64,000 bases of DNA from Candidatus Poribacteria bacterium (GCA_003635265.1 PYIZ01000048.1:1-64000), one strand, 5' to 3'; positions 52,821-61,370 are shown, counted from the first letter of the stretch. Notes: generated by a model not told the origin, from the letters alone. Numbers and translations are program-made.

Positions 52821-53613
52821 AGAGGAACGTTTCCGTTTCGATTTGACCGGTTTTCTGATACGTCCGGCTATCCTCACGCCAGAGGAGATTGCTGGGATTA
52901 GGGATCAGATATACCATATCCACCACGATCCAGAATCGTTACCTCCAGAACATCGCGCTGTGCCGAGTGGTCCGTCGGAGGTACTGATTGATCACCCAAA
53001 GGTCATTGACGTGCTGCACGAAATTATCGGTCCCGATATTCGGCTTGAGAACAGCTACTGTGTCTGGCGTCGGAAGGGGCAGGCACACGGAGATCTGCAC
53101 GGTGGCGGTCCCCAACAGGCGGACCCTATCTTCGGCTACCGTGTCCGGAACGGACGGATCCACGCGGGGATGGTACGCGTTGTCTTTGAACTGACCGATA
53201 TCGGCAAGGAGGACGGCGGGACACATTTCATTGTCGGCAGCCACAAAGCGAATTTTCCGATGCACCCGGATCACCTGTCGTTGGAGCCGGGGAAGCGAAG
53301 TCCGTTCTTGATGAGTTACGACTGCCCAGCCGGTAGTGCAGTCTTTTTCACGGAAAACCTCTGTCACGCAGGTCCCATCTGGCAGCGGGAAGAGCCGCGC
53401 GTAACGGTACTCAATGCTTACGCGCATCTTGCCACCCATTGGCATCGGCTTACGATTCCATCTGAAGTGATAGCCGGACTGCCGCGAGAAAAGCAGGCAT
53501 ATTTCCGTGAGCCGTGGGTTGCTGATTTTCGTACCCGTCCAGCGACCCACAATACAATGGAGCGTTTTATCGGCAATGATGAACCGTCGGTGAATACCGA
53601 TCACCGTCCCTGA
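52807..53613 (+). CDS. PhyH-like oxygenase, tandem copy 1
   Basis: First of three tandem paralogues, 268 residues. Family marks are EERFRFDLTGFLIRPAILT, GKEDGGTHFIVGSHKANFP and FFTENLCHAGPIWQREEPR. The distal His is H187 and the 2-oxoglutarate Arg is R198, eleven residues apart as in human PHYH. The N-terminal iron motif is unusual: H94-G-D96-L-H98-G-G. H94-x-D96 would be a standard HxD, while H98 has Gly two residues later. Copies 2 and 3 carry Glu at 96. GGAGGAGAGGACT precedes the ATG, which overlaps the nucleotidyltransferase gene by 14 bp. Substrate unknown. Confidence 0.88.
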   Translation: MGFTEEERFRFDLTGFLIRPAILTPEEIAGIRDQIYHIHHDPESLPPEHRAVPSGPSEVLIDHPKVIDVLHEIIGPDIRLENSYCVWRRKGQAHGDLHGGGPQQADPIFGYRVRNGRIHAGMVRVVFELTDIGKEDGGTHFIVGSHKANFPMHPDHLSLEPGKRSPFLMSYDCPAGSAVFFTENLCHAGPIWQREEPRVTVLNAYAHLATHWHRLTIPSEVIAGLPREKQAYFREPWVADFRTRPATHNTMERFIGNDEPSVNTDHRP

Positions 53614-53637
53614 ACTCGATATATGGAGGGTAGTGCT

Positions 53638-54444
53638 ATGGGCATGACCGAAGAGGAACGTTTCCGGTTTGACTTAGCTGGTTTTTTAGTCCGTCCGGCG
53701 ATTCTGACGCCCGATGAGGTTGCTGCAATTGTTGACCAAGCCGACCGAATTCGGCACAACCCTAAGTCCTTGCCGCCGGAGCATCGGAGAGTTCCGGGAG
53801 GTGCCGCAAGTGTGCTGATTGATCACCCAAAGGTTATCGAAGTGTTGCACGAGATCATCGGGCCCGATGTCAGACTTGAGGCTTGTGGATTGACTTGGCG
53901 ATTGAAGGGGGAGTCGCACGGCGAACTGCACGGCGGTGCACGGGGACAGGCAGATCCCATCTTCGGCTACCGCGTTCAGAATGATCGCATTCACGCAGGG
54001 ATGGTACGAGTTGTTTTTGAACTGACTGATGTGAAGAAGGAGGATGGTGCGACCTGTTTCATCGTGGGCAGCCACAAGCGCAACTTCCCGATGCACCCGG
54101 ATCATATGTCGTGGGAAGATGGGAAAGAGAGCGAGTTTTTAATGCGTTATGAATGTCCTGCGGGCAGCGCCATTTTCTTTACGGAGAACCTCTGTCATGC
54201 AGGACCTGTCTGGAAGCGAGATACACCGCGTATTGCGATTCTCCACGCTTACGCCCATCTTGCTACGCATTGGCATCGGTTGACGATTCCACCCGTAGTG
54301 ATGGCAGGTCTGCCGCGTGAGAAGCAAGCCTATTTCCGTGAGCCGTGGATTGCCGATTTCCGTACCCGTCCGGCGACTCATAATACAATGGAACGTTTTA
54401 TAAACAACGATGAGCCATCGGTGAATACCGATCACCGTCCCTGA
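53638..54444 (+). CDS. PhyH-like oxygenase, tandem copy 2
   Basis: Second tandem paralogue, 268 residues from ATG 53638, chosen because GGAGGGTAGTGCT precedes it and because it then lines up with copies 1 and 3; an in-frame ATG at 53623 lies upstream of that site. The N-terminal iron motif reads H-G-E-L-H-G-G, so the acidic ligand would be Glu if HxD/E is used. The rest (FELTDVKKEDGATCFIVGSHKRNFP and LCHAGPVWKRDTPRIAIL) keeps the distal His and 2-oxoglutarate Arg. The gap to copy 1 is 24 bp. Copies 2 and 3 are clearly the most similar pair, marking the latest duplication. Confidence 0.88.
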   Translation: MGMTEEERFRFDLAGFLVRPAILTPDEVAAIVDQADRIRHNPKSLPPEHRRVPGGAASVLIDHPKVIEVLHEIIGPDVRLEACGLTWRLKGESHGELHGGARGQADPIFGYRVQNDRIHAGMVRVVFELTDVKKEDGATCFIVGSHKRNFPMHPDHMSWEDGKESEFLMRYECPAGSAIFFTENLCHAGPVWKRDTPRIAILHAYAHLATHWHRLTIPPVVMAGLPREKQAYFREPWIADFRTRPATHNTMERFINNDEPSVNTDHRP

Positions 54445-54474
54445 ACCTGAAAAAGCGGATATGGAGGAACCAAT

Positions 54475-55281
54475 ATGGCGATGACCGAAGAGGAACGTTT
54501 CCGGTTTGACTTAACCGGTTTTTTAGTCCGTCCAGCGATTTTAACACCCGATGAAGTTGCTGCAATCGTTGATCAAGCCGATCGAATTCAGCACAATCTT
54601 GAGTCCCTGCCGCCGGAGCATCGAGCGATTCCGGGCGGTGCCGCAAGTGTGCTGATTGATCACCCAAAGGTTATTGAAGTGCTACATGAAATCATCGGTC
54701 CCGATGTCCGACTGGAGGCTTGTGGATTGACTTGGCGGTTGAAGGGGCAATCGCACGGTGAACTGCACGGCGGTGGACCGGGACAGGCAGACCCTATCTT
54801 CGGCTATCGTGTCCAGAACGGTCGCATTCACGCAGGGATGGTACGGGTCGTTTTTGAACTGACCGATGTGAAGAAGGAGGACGGTGCAACCTGTTTCATC
54901 GTGGGCAGTCACAAAGCAAATTTCCCGATGCACGCGGATCATATGTCGTGGGAAGACGGGAAAGAGAGCGAGTTCTTGGTGCGCTACGAATGTCCGGCTG
55001 GCAGCGCCATCTTTTTTACGGAGAACCTCTGTCATGCGGGACCGATTTGGAAACGGGATACGCCGCGTATTGCGATTCTCCATGCGTATGCTCATCTTGC
55101 TACGCATTGGCATCGGTTGAAGATTCCCCCGGAAGTGATGGCGGGCTTGCCGCGTGAAAAGCAGGTTTATTTCCGCGAGCCGTGGATTGCTGATTTCCGA
55201 ACTTCTCCCGCAACCATCAACACGATTGAACGTTTTATGGGTAACGATGAACCGCCGGTAAATACAGATCACCAACCTTGA
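54475..55281 (+). CDS. PhyH-like oxygenase, tandem copy 3
   Basis: Third tandem paralogue, 268 residues, nearly the twin of copy 2. GGAGGAACCAAT precedes the ATG at 54475. The iron motif is H94-G-E96-L-H98-G-G, the distal His is H187 and the Arg is R198. The GSHKANFP turn is kept, and the tail ends VNTDHQP, matching VNTDHRP in the other copies. The near-repeat DNA of these genes (for example GATCACCCAAAGGT and CATTGGCATCGG in each) makes the array prone to recombination. All three look intact and so are probably selected for, perhaps with different substrates. Confidence 0.88.
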   Translation: MAMTEEERFRFDLTGFLVRPAILTPDEVAAIVDQADRIQHNLESLPPEHRAIPGGAASVLIDHPKVIEVLHEIIGPDVRLEACGLTWRLKGQSHGELHGGGPGQADPIFGYRVQNGRIHAGMVRVVFELTDVKKEDGATCFIVGSHKANFPMHADHMSWEDGKESEFLVRYECPAGSAIFFTENLCHAGPIWKRDTPRIAILHAYAHLATHWHRLKIPPEVMAGLPREKQVYFREPWIADFRTSPATINTIERFMGNDEPPVNTDHQP

Positions 55282-55325
55282 AACAATAGGACATGATGCG
55301 TGAAACGTGAAATAAGGAGATATTG

Positions 55326-56063
55326 ATGCTTACAGATGCAGAAAAAGCTCACCTTGATGAGCACGGCTTTGTACTATTGGAGAATGCTATCACAAGAGAT
55401 CATGCGGACGCGCTGCGCCAACGATCGATGGAACTCGCTGAGCAGGAGCGAGAGGTGTTAAAGGAACATGTGTATCTGGATGACAAGGGACAGCGGGTGT
55501 GGAACTTGGTGGACAAAGACGAGTTGTTTGAAAACGCGATTCAGTATCCTCCCGTACTCAGTGCGATAGAGTATCTACTCGGCGAGGATTGCACGCTCAG
55601 TTCGTTCACTGTGAATGTCATTGGACCCGGTGCGCCGGATGGTGGGCTGCATATTGATCATCCCTTGAGCGCGATGCCAACGCCCCGTCCGAGTTTTGCC
55701 CTTTCTGCCAATAGCGTCTGGTTTCTTGATGATTTCACGCTGGAAAATGGTGCGACGCGCTGCGTCCCCGGCAGCCATCGCCGACTGGAATCCCGTCCTG
55801 AACCGGGTGTTAGTTACGACGACGAACTACAGATTACCGGTCCGAAAGGTTCGGTGATGATTATCAACGGATCCCTGTGGCACGCCTCATCCGCGAACCA
55901 TACCGATCGCGCTCGCGTCTGCCTGCTCGGTTTCTTTTGCCGTGCTTTTATGAAGCCGCAGCAGAATCAGCAGAAAATCGTTTCCGAAGAAGTTGTTGCT
56001 CGTGCGACACCGACGTTGAAGCGGCTGCTCGGTTATGATTCCATGCCGAATACGAACGCGTAA
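55326..56063 (+). CDS. Phytanoyl-CoA dioxygenase family protein
   Basis: Canonical PhyH protein of 245 residues from ATG 55326, with AAGGAGATATTG in front; a TTG at 55323 is in frame but less likely. GGLHIDHPLSAMPTPRP gives HxD, NGSLWHASSANHTDRARV the distal His and 2-oxoglutarate Arg. The core VWFLDDFTLENGATRCVPGSHRRL is like that of the PhyH at 14777, so these two form another subgroup. It sits 44 bp behind the triplet and probably belongs to the same transcript. The gene closes the first block of the island; the XisH gene follows after about 110 bp. Confidence 0.92.
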   Translation: MLTDAEKAHLDEHGFVLLENAITRDHADALRQRSMELAEQEREVLKEHVYLDDKGQRVWNLVDKDELFENAIQYPPVLSAIEYLLGEDCTLSSFTVNVIGPGAPDGGLHIDHPLSAMPTPRPSFALSANSVWFLDDFTLENGATRCVPGSHRRLESRPEPGVSYDDELQITGPKGSVMIINGSLWHASSANHTDRARVCLLGFFCRAFMKPQQNQQKIVSEEVVARATPTLKRLLGYDSMPNTNA

Positions 56064-56171
56064 ATTCTACCTGATGAAAATGATACCAAAGAAAGATGGT
56101 GACAGTGCGGCACTGAATTTCTTTGCATGAAATACAGGGAAAAACGGTTCTGTGCGAGAAGGGAACAGCCA

Positions 56172-56588
56172 ATGCCGGCTAAAGACATCTATCACGATAC
56201 TGTGAAGAATGCCCTGATCAAGGACGGTTGGACGATTACACATGACCCACTCCGTTTAAGGTGGGGTAATGATCTTTTATATGTAGATATAGGCGCAGAA
56301 CAACTTCTGACAGCTAAAAAGGAAGATCGGAAAATCGCTGTCGAAGTCAAAAGTTTCGTTAGTTATTCCAACATGGCAGACCTCGAAAACGCACTGGGGC
56401 AATATATCCTATATCGGAATATTATTGAGGAACTTGAACCCGATCGGACGCTATATCTCGCTGTCCATGAAGAGGTTTTTGTAACCATTTTTGAAGAATC
56501 TCTAGGACAGATGCTAATCCGCAAAAATCATCTCAAGTTACTTGTCTTTGACAGAACCGAGGAGGTGATCGTCAAATGGAACTTGTAG
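56172..56588 (+). CDS. xisH: XisH family protein
   Basis: Homologue of XisH, known from Anabaena/Nostoc, where XisH and XisI are needed beside the XisF recombinase to excise the fdxN element during heterocyst formation. The protein has 138 residues, the usual length. MPAKDIYHDTVKNALIKDGWTITHDPLRLRWG is nearly diagnostic. The centre (YVDIGAEQLLTAKKEDRKIAVEVKSFVSYSNM) has the D...ExK arrangement of PD-(D/E)xK nucleases, and ENALGQYILYRNIIEE follows. I choose the start at 56172; a frame from 56127 adds 15 atypical residues. It overlaps xisI by 13 bp. No XisF-type recombinase is near, so its present role is open; mobile or toxin-antitoxin-like behaviour is possible. Confidence 0.9.
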   Translation: MPAKDIYHDTVKNALIKDGWTITHDPLRLRWGNDLLYVDIGAEQLLTAKKEDRKIAVEVKSFVSYSNMADLENALGQYILYRNIIEELEPDRTLYLAVHEEVFVTIFEESLGQMLIRKNHLKLLVFDRTEEVIVKWNL

Positions 56589-56908
56589 AAAAGTATCGGG
56601 AAATTATATTACAAGTCTTTCGTGAGTATACAGAAGTGCCCGTCGCTCACGGAGATTTGGAAGACGAAATCATCGTTGATCGTGAGGGGGGCCATTACCT
56701 GTGGATGGTCAGAGGATATCAGAAACATAAACGAATTCACGCCTGTATTGCCCGTATTGATATTATTGATGGAAAGTTGTGGGTTCAACACGATAATACC
56801 GAAGGCATCGCACCCGATTTGGAGCGATACGGTGTTCCCAAAGAGCATATCGTTTTGGGATTCCGCCCCCCGGATGTTCGACAGTACACAGGATATGCGG
56901 TTGAGTAG
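56576..56908 (+). CDS. xisI: XisI family protein
   Basis: Partner of XisH, 110 residues, of normal family length. Typical blocks are VEKYREIILQVFREYTEVP, DEIIVDREGGHYLWMVRGYQKHKRIHACIARIDIIDGKLWVQHDNTEGIAPDLERYGVPKEHIVLGFRPPDVRQYTGYAVE; the last part is the family's strongest hallmark. It starts inside the end of xisH (13-bp overlap, with ACCGAGGAGGTGAT giving a good Shine-Dalgarno), so the two are expressed in fixed ratio. Found mostly in Cyanobacteria and Chloroflexi, so a pair inside a PhyH island of this organism suggests horizontal transfer. Confidence 0.92.
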   Translation: MELVEKYREIILQVFREYTEVPVAHGDLEDEIIVDREGGHYLWMVRGYQKHKRIHACIARIDIIDGKLWVQHDNTEGIAPDLERYGVPKEHIVLGFRPPDVRQYTGYAVE

Positions 56909-56964
56909 TTGGTGGGCAGGTAACGATGGTGATGCCCACCATGAAAAAGGAGTAGGAGATAGCT

Positions 56965-57360
56965 ATGCCAACTGCTTTTGAAGCAATTGAGGGGTGGATT
57001 GACGAAGTACGTGCCAAACTAGAAAATGGTGGGATTCAGAAGGGCGATCTGGATCAGCTCCACCGAATTATCAGCGCGAACCGGGAGAACACACGACAGC
57101 GGTTGCTCTATCTACATGCAGCGACACCGAGCATCCGCTCTCAGGTTATTGGCATGGCGTTACACGAACCGGTACAGGGATCGGTGACGGAGATTATGAC
57201 AGAGGATCAGGAGTGGCCTTACAATACGGTACACGACGCGGTTCTGGACGGTTGGCAGGTTATCCACTTTCCGGATCAACGGACAGAATTTGACGACAGG
57301 GAGATTGACATCTTGGGCTACGAATTTATCCTACAAAAACTGGAGGTTTACGATGGCTGA
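56965..57360 (+). CDS. Uncharacterised 131-residue protein
   Basis: Not recognised. Two parts are visible: a helical N-terminus (FEAIEGWIDEVRAKLENGGIQKGDLDQLHRIIS) and a C-terminal part (MTEDQEWPYNTVHDAVLDGWQVIHFPDQRTEFDDREIDILGYEFILQKLEVYDG). The latter resembles a small alpha/beta domain, and the phrase 'AVLDGWQVIHFP' is reminiscent of the XisH start 'ALIKDGWTITHDP'. It may belong with the XisH/XisI pair, which it follows by 56 bp, or with the next PhyH gene, whose start overlaps its end by 8 bp. AAAAAGGAGTAGGAGAT precedes the ATG. Function unknown. Confidence 0.65.
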   Translation: MPTAFEAIEGWIDEVRAKLENGGIQKGDLDQLHRIISANRENTRQRLLYLHAATPSIRSQVIGMALHEPVQGSVTEIMTEDQEWPYNTVHDAVLDGWQVIHFPDQRTEFDDREIDILGYEFILQKLEVYDG

Positions 57361-58111
57361 TAAACCGTATCTATTGAGCGACGACGAAATCATCTCTTTT
57401 ATCATCCACGGTTCGCATATTGTTGAGGCTGATTTTCCTGAAGGCTTCAACGAATCGATTTACGAGGAACTTGAGGCGTTGGATATCCCACGAAACAATC
57501 CGGGCGATGGGATTCTGGACAAAGTTCCGAAACTCTATCAGGTCTACGACCATCCCAAGGTGCGCGGCGCGTTGGTGAGTCTGCTCGGCGAAGATGTTCA
57601 GATGAACGGTCATCGACACTGCCATGTGAATCCGCCCGGTACGCGGAGCCAGACGTGGCACCAAGATGGCACAAACAAACGGCATCATCACATCCAAACC
57701 GTTTTGGCGATGTACTATCCCCAAGATGTGCCTGCGGAGTTGGGACCGACGGTGATTATGCCCGGAACGCACTTTCGCAATGCCCCGACGGATCGCATGG
57801 CGACCTACGCCAACTTCCGTGAGCAGGTTCCTCTCACAGTCAAGGCAGGAACGGTAGCGATCACGCATTACGACATCTGGCATGCCGCAGCTGCGAATCG
57901 TGGGGCAAAGACGCGCTACATGCTCAAGTTCCTCTTCAGCCGTGGCAGCGAACCGAAATCGCCAAGTTGGAACCACCATCCGGAGGAAGCTGCCGACTCG
58001 ATGCGCCGCTTTACCTATGAGCGGGCGTGTGCGTGTTCCCAATCGGATCACTACAAGGAACGCGGGTTGCGTATGGAAATGTGGGAACACCTTATCGGGA
58101 AGGTAACATAA
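57353..58111 (+). CDS. Phytanoyl-CoA dioxygenase family protein
   Basis: Canonical PhyH oxygenase of 252 residues from ATG 57353, chosen because GGAGGTTTACG precedes it; a start at 57290 lies in the middle of the previous gene. HVNPPGTRSQTWHQDGTNKRHHH gives HQD, and ITHYDIWHAAAANRGAKTRYMLKFLF the distal His and 2-oxoglutarate Arg. YYPQDVPAELGPTVIMPGTHFRN matches the PhyH at 41716. It overlaps the unknown 131-residue gene by 8 bp, so expression is coupled. Last gene of the PhyH island; palindromic repeats follow. Confidence 0.92.
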   Translation: MADKPYLLSDDEIISFIIHGSHIVEADFPEGFNESIYEELEALDIPRNNPGDGILDKVPKLYQVYDHPKVRGALVSLLGEDVQMNGHRHCHVNPPGTRSQTWHQDGTNKRHHHIQTVLAMYYPQDVPAELGPTVIMPGTHFRNAPTDRMATYANFREQVPLTVKAGTVAITHYDIWHAAAANRGAKTRYMLKFLFSRGSEPKSPSWNHHPEEAADSMRRFTYERACACSQSDHYKERGLRMEMWEHLIGKVT

Positions 58112-58159
58112 TAACCTAAATGGTGCTAGTTCGCGGCTGCTGATGTGCTTTCTGGTCAA

Positions 58160-58310
58160 AGACCGAGAGTGAAACGTGATGTCCCGATAAATCGGGACAG
58201 GCTGTGAAACGTGAAGACCGGGAAGTGGAATCGTCTCGTTTTCTCGTCGTGGCGCAATGAGCTAATGCACCGATGCACTCCCCGATAAATCGGGATTTCG
58301 CTACGCTCAA
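58160..58310. repeat. Palindromic repeats between PhyH and isomerase genes
   Basis: Two copies of the TCCCGATAAATCGGGA-type palindrome (58182-58197 and about 58280-58295) sit in the gap of 262 bp. GTGAAACGTGA is repeated twice (about 58169 and 58205), and a related string is at about 55301. The CCCGAT palindromes are the same family as at 26.0-26.1 kb. Confidence 0.7.
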
Positions 58311-58373
58311 CTTGAGCGATGTGAAAAGGACATCCTCACCCACTAGCACTAGAAGTTGACAAAAGGAGACTCC

Positions 58374-59225
58374 ATGAAATTGAGTTGTTGTGCGGGACTT
58401 GCCTCCTTTGTTCCGCAAACGGTTGATGCCAAGCAGTTGGACACGGGTGCAGCCTACAGAGCAAAGTTGGAAAAAGCACCGGCGACCCTTAAAACCTTAT
58501 CGGAGGCGGGATGTGATTTCTTTGAATTCGGTGTGGGGATGCTCTGCCCCGAATCTCCAAGATCCCTTTTCGAGGCGTTCACGGATCTAGTCTCCGATTA
58601 CTCTTTGCAAGCGGACTGCTTTAATAGCTTTATTCCTGCTGACTTAAAGGTGACGGGACCAGATGTTGATAAGGCTCGGCTGGACAACTATTTGGCTACG
58701 GCAACTGAGCGTGCGGCTGAACTTGGCGGTGAGATTATTGTGTTTGGGAGCGGCGGCGCACGGGAGGTGCCGGAGGGCTTTTCTCGCACACGAGCACATG
58801 ATCAAATCCTTGAATTCTTGGAGGCTGCCGCGAGTTATGCGGGGAAACATGGGCTTGTCATCGCCATAGAGCATCTGAACCGTTCAGAGACAAACATGAT
58901 TAACAGTATCGCCGAGGCGGTGGACTTTGCTGACGAACTTGGTAAACCGGAGGTTCAGATACTCGTTGATTTTTATCACCAGATGCTTGAAGGCGAAGCG
59001 TTTGATGAAATCGTCCGTGCAGGAGAGCGGATTGTGCATGTGCATGTCGCAGACACGGATCGGCTCTATCCGGGTAGCGGCAAATACGATTATCAGCTTT
59101 TTGCCAGAAGCCTTGCTGATGCCGGATACAACAAACGGGTCTCTGTAGAGTGCAATTTTAGAGACTTTGATCAGGAAGTGCCTCAATCAATTCAGTTTCT
59201 GCATGAGATATTCAATACGGCGTAG
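58374..59225 (+). CDS. Sugar phosphate isomerase/epimerase
   Basis: TIM-barrel enzyme of the AP-endonuclease-2 / xylose-isomerase-like group, 283 residues from ATG 58374 (AAAGGAGACTCC precedes it). Such proteins isomerise or epimerise keto-sugars, inositols or hydroxypyruvate-type substrates with a divalent metal. Conserved acids and histidines are in LVIAIEHLNRSETNMI (Glu), VQILVDFYHQMLEGE (Asp, His), IVHVHVADTDRLYPGSGKYDY (His, Asp) and RVSVECNF (Glu), matching a metal-bound barrel. The gene stands alone in front of the proteasome operon. Exact substrate unknown. Confidence 0.87.
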   Translation: MKLSCCAGLASFVPQTVDAKQLDTGAAYRAKLEKAPATLKTLSEAGCDFFEFGVGMLCPESPRSLFEAFTDLVSDYSLQADCFNSFIPADLKVTGPDVDKARLDNYLATATERAAELGGEIIVFGSGGAREVPEGFSRTRAHDQILEFLEAAASYAGKHGLVIAIEHLNRSETNMINSIAEAVDFADELGKPEVQILVDFYHQMLEGEAFDEIVRAGERIVHVHVADTDRLYPGSGKYDYQLFARSLADAGYNKRVSVECNFRDFDQEVPQSIQFLHEIFNTA

Positions 59226-59253
59226 TGAAACGCTATCAATATCATGTCTAATG

Positions 59254-59279
59254 AAGGCTTGAACTCACGTTTGAGCCTT
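59254..59279 (+). terminator. Hairpin behind the isomerase gene
   Basis: AAGGCTTGAAC (59254-59264), loop TCAC and GTTTGAGCCTT (59269-59279) form an 11-bp stem with two G-U pairs. There is no T-tract directly after it, so the terminator call is tentative. Confidence 0.45.
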
Positions 59280-59297
59280 GATACAGCAGTATTTTAC

Positions 59298-59326
59298 TTG
59301 ACACCATTATAGTCGAATGCTATAAT
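59298..59326 (+). promoter_or_regulatory. Perfect-consensus sigma-70 promoter of the proteasome operon
   Basis: TTGACA (59298-59303), exactly 17 nt, and TATAAT (59321-59326) match the bacterial consensus in every position. Transcription would start near 59333, giving a leader of about 209 nt before the ATPase ATG at 59542. I see no recognisable riboswitch in the leader. Confidence 0.85.
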
Positions 59327-59541
59327 CTAACGCATTCTTGAGCAGTATGGTGACGCCCGGGAGTGAGATCGAAATAGAAACGGATTAATTCAAATCCCGG
59401 AGGAATTATCGGTTACAGATTCAAATCTTAGAAGCAAAATCCTTTTGGACCTAGTAAAACGAGATGGCACGCTATTTCCCACCAGCATAGTAATAGTTCC
59501 CATCCCGTAATTCTAAAGATAAATACCGAGGTAAGGTTACT

Positions 59542-61362
59542 ATGGCTACGATCAAGAATCCCTCCGAAAAGCAAGATTCAGGAAATACCCTTGACGAGAT
59601 ACAGGATCAGACAAATCTATCGGCACCGTCTTCAGAGCGGATTTCTTCCGAAAGAAAGATTCGTGAGCTAACATTCACTATTGAGTCGCTGGAGAGCGAA
59701 ATTGATGATTTGAGAAGACGCTTAAACGCTGCGCCTTCTGACGATGTTGAAGTTCGCCTCTACGAAATGACCCGCGACTTAATGCACGCACACCGTAGAA
59801 ATCGGAAGTTGACCAGTGCCCTTCAGGAAGCGAAAGAGAAGCTGGAACAGTTGAAGGAGAAGGTTGAACAACTCAGTGCCCCACCGAACAACTACGGCGT
59901 TTACCTTCAGTCAAACGATGACGGAACCCTTGATATCGACCTTGGTGGTAAAAGGTGGCGCGTCAATGCGGATCCTGAGATTAACACCGATCAGCTCCAA
60001 AAAGGTCAAGAGGTCATCGTCAATGGTGTGATGAACGTTGTGAGTGTAAGGGAATTTGAGCGTCAAGGTGAGGTAGTCAAGGTCAAGGAGATGCTTGACG
60101 ACAACCGTGTGCTTGTGAATATGCGCGCCGATGAAGAGCGGGTTGTGGAAATATCGGATCCACTCGACAAAGAGGAACTTAAGTTTGGGGATAACGTGAT
60201 GTTAAACCCGATTACTGGAATGGTTATGGAGAAACTGCCCAAACTTGAAGTTGAAGACCTGCTACTCGAAGAGGTGCCAGACATTAAATACTCGGATATT
60301 GGCGGATTGAATGAGCAGATTGAGGCGATTCGGGACGCTATTGAAACGCCTTACCTCTACCCGGCTGAATACAAGGAATTCCAGTTAAAGCCTCCGAAAG
60401 GTGTGCTGCTGTACGGTCCTCCCGGCTGTGGAAAAACGTTAATCGCCAAGGCAGTCGCCAACAGTCTAGCTGCTAGGGTCAGAGAACAGACCGGTAGAGA
60501 TGATGTTGAAAGCTATTTTATCAATATCAAGGGTCCAGAGCTACTCAATAAGTACGTTGGTGAAACGGAGCGAAAGATTCGAGAAGTCTTCCAGAAAGCC
60601 AAGGACAAGTCCAAAGAGGGGGTCCCTGTCATTATCTTCTTTGATGAGATGGATTCGCTTTTCCGATCCAGAGGCATGGGTATTTCGTCCGATATGGAAT
60701 CAACGGTGGTGCCCCAATTCCTCGCTGAGATTGATGGCGTGGAGGGACTCAGGGATGTGGTTGTTATTGGTGCAAGCAACCGTCAAGATCTCCTAGACCC
60801 CGCTGTTTTACGTCCCGGTCGGTTGGACATCAAGATTAAGGTTGATCGTCCCGAAGCTGAGGGTGCTAAGGATATTTTCGCGATATACCTGACGCCTGAC
60901 CTGCCGATTGCCCCGTCAGTATTGGAAAAATTCGATGGCGATCGGGAAAAGGCGGCTCAATCTCTCTCGGAGCAAGCGATTGAGCAGATGTATGCGACCA
61001 CCGATGCAAACAAGTTCATTGAGGTGACCTATAACCGAGGAGAGCGTGAGACGCTCTACTTCAAGGATTTTGCAAGCGGTGCGATGATTGAAAACATCGT
61101 TGATCGTGCCAAGAAGATGGCAATCAAACGGCTGATCGATTCTGAAGGGAAAGAGAAGGGCATTACCCTTGATGACCTTGAAATGGCGATTCAAGAAGAA
61201 TATAAAGAGAATGAAGATCTTCCCAACACCACCAATCCCGACGATTGGGCGAAAATATCGGGTCGGAAAGGTGATCGAATCGTCAACATTAAGGCGTTGA
61301 CCCACGAGCCAGAGCCGAAAAGACGGGATGTAAGAACCGTCAAAGGTGGCGCTTACCTCTAA
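59542..61362 (+). CDS. arc: Proteasome-associated AAA ATPase (Mpa/ARC)
   Basis: Hexameric unfoldase that feeds pupylated proteins to the 20S core, 606 residues. N-terminal coiled coil (about 35-112, including QEAKEKLEQLKEKVEQL), which binds Pup in Mpa. OB domains (about 115-235) follow, then the AAA module: PPKGVLLYGPPGCGKTL (Walker A at 292-299), VIIFFDEMDSLF (Walker B) and VIGASNRQDLLDPAVLRPGRLD (sensor and arginine region). The last residues are GGAYL, so the penultimate Tyr needed to dock into the proteasome gate is present. The ATG at 59542 follows GAGGTAAGG. It heads the operon ARC-Dop-Pup-PrcB. Cytoplasmic. Confidence 0.96.
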   Translation: MATIKNPSEKQDSGNTLDEIQDQTNLSAPSSERISSERKIRELTFTIESLESEIDDLRRRLNAAPSDDVEVRLYEMTRDLMHAHRRNRKLTSALQEAKEKLEQLKEKVEQLSAPPNNYGVYLQSNDDGTLDIDLGGKRWRVNADPEINTDQLQKGQEVIVNGVMNVVSVREFERQGEVVKVKEMLDDNRVLVNMRADEERVVEISDPLDKEELKFGDNVMLNPITGMVMEKLPKLEVEDLLLEEVPDIKYSDIGGLNEQIEAIRDAIETPYLYPAEYKEFQLKPPKGVLLYGPPGCGKTLIAKAVANSLAARVREQTGRDDVESYFINIKGPELLNKYVGETERKIREVFQKAKDKSKEGVPVIIFFDEMDSLFRSRGMGISSDMESTVVPQFLAEIDGVEGLRDVVVIGASNRQDLLDPAVLRPGRLDIKIKVDRPEAEGAKDIFAIYLTPDLPIAPSVLEKFDGDREKAAQSLSEQAIEQMYATTDANKFIEVTYNRGERETLYFKDFASGAMIENIVDRAKKMAIKRLIDSEGKEKGITLDDLEMAIQEEYKENEDLPNTTNPDDWAKISGRKGDRIVNIKALTHEPEPKRRDVRTVKGGAYL

Positions 61363-61370
61363 AGTAGATT

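Noticed and set aside
53080..55060. The PhyH triplet as definite halogenases
   Set aside because: HxG at 98-100 invited this, but H94-x-D96 in copy 1 is a standard HxD and H94-x-E96 in the others a mild variant. I kept it only as an open question.
57371..58159. Minus-strand frame opposite the PhyH at 57353
   Set aside because: The PhyH frame has all catalytic residues; the antisense frame has none.
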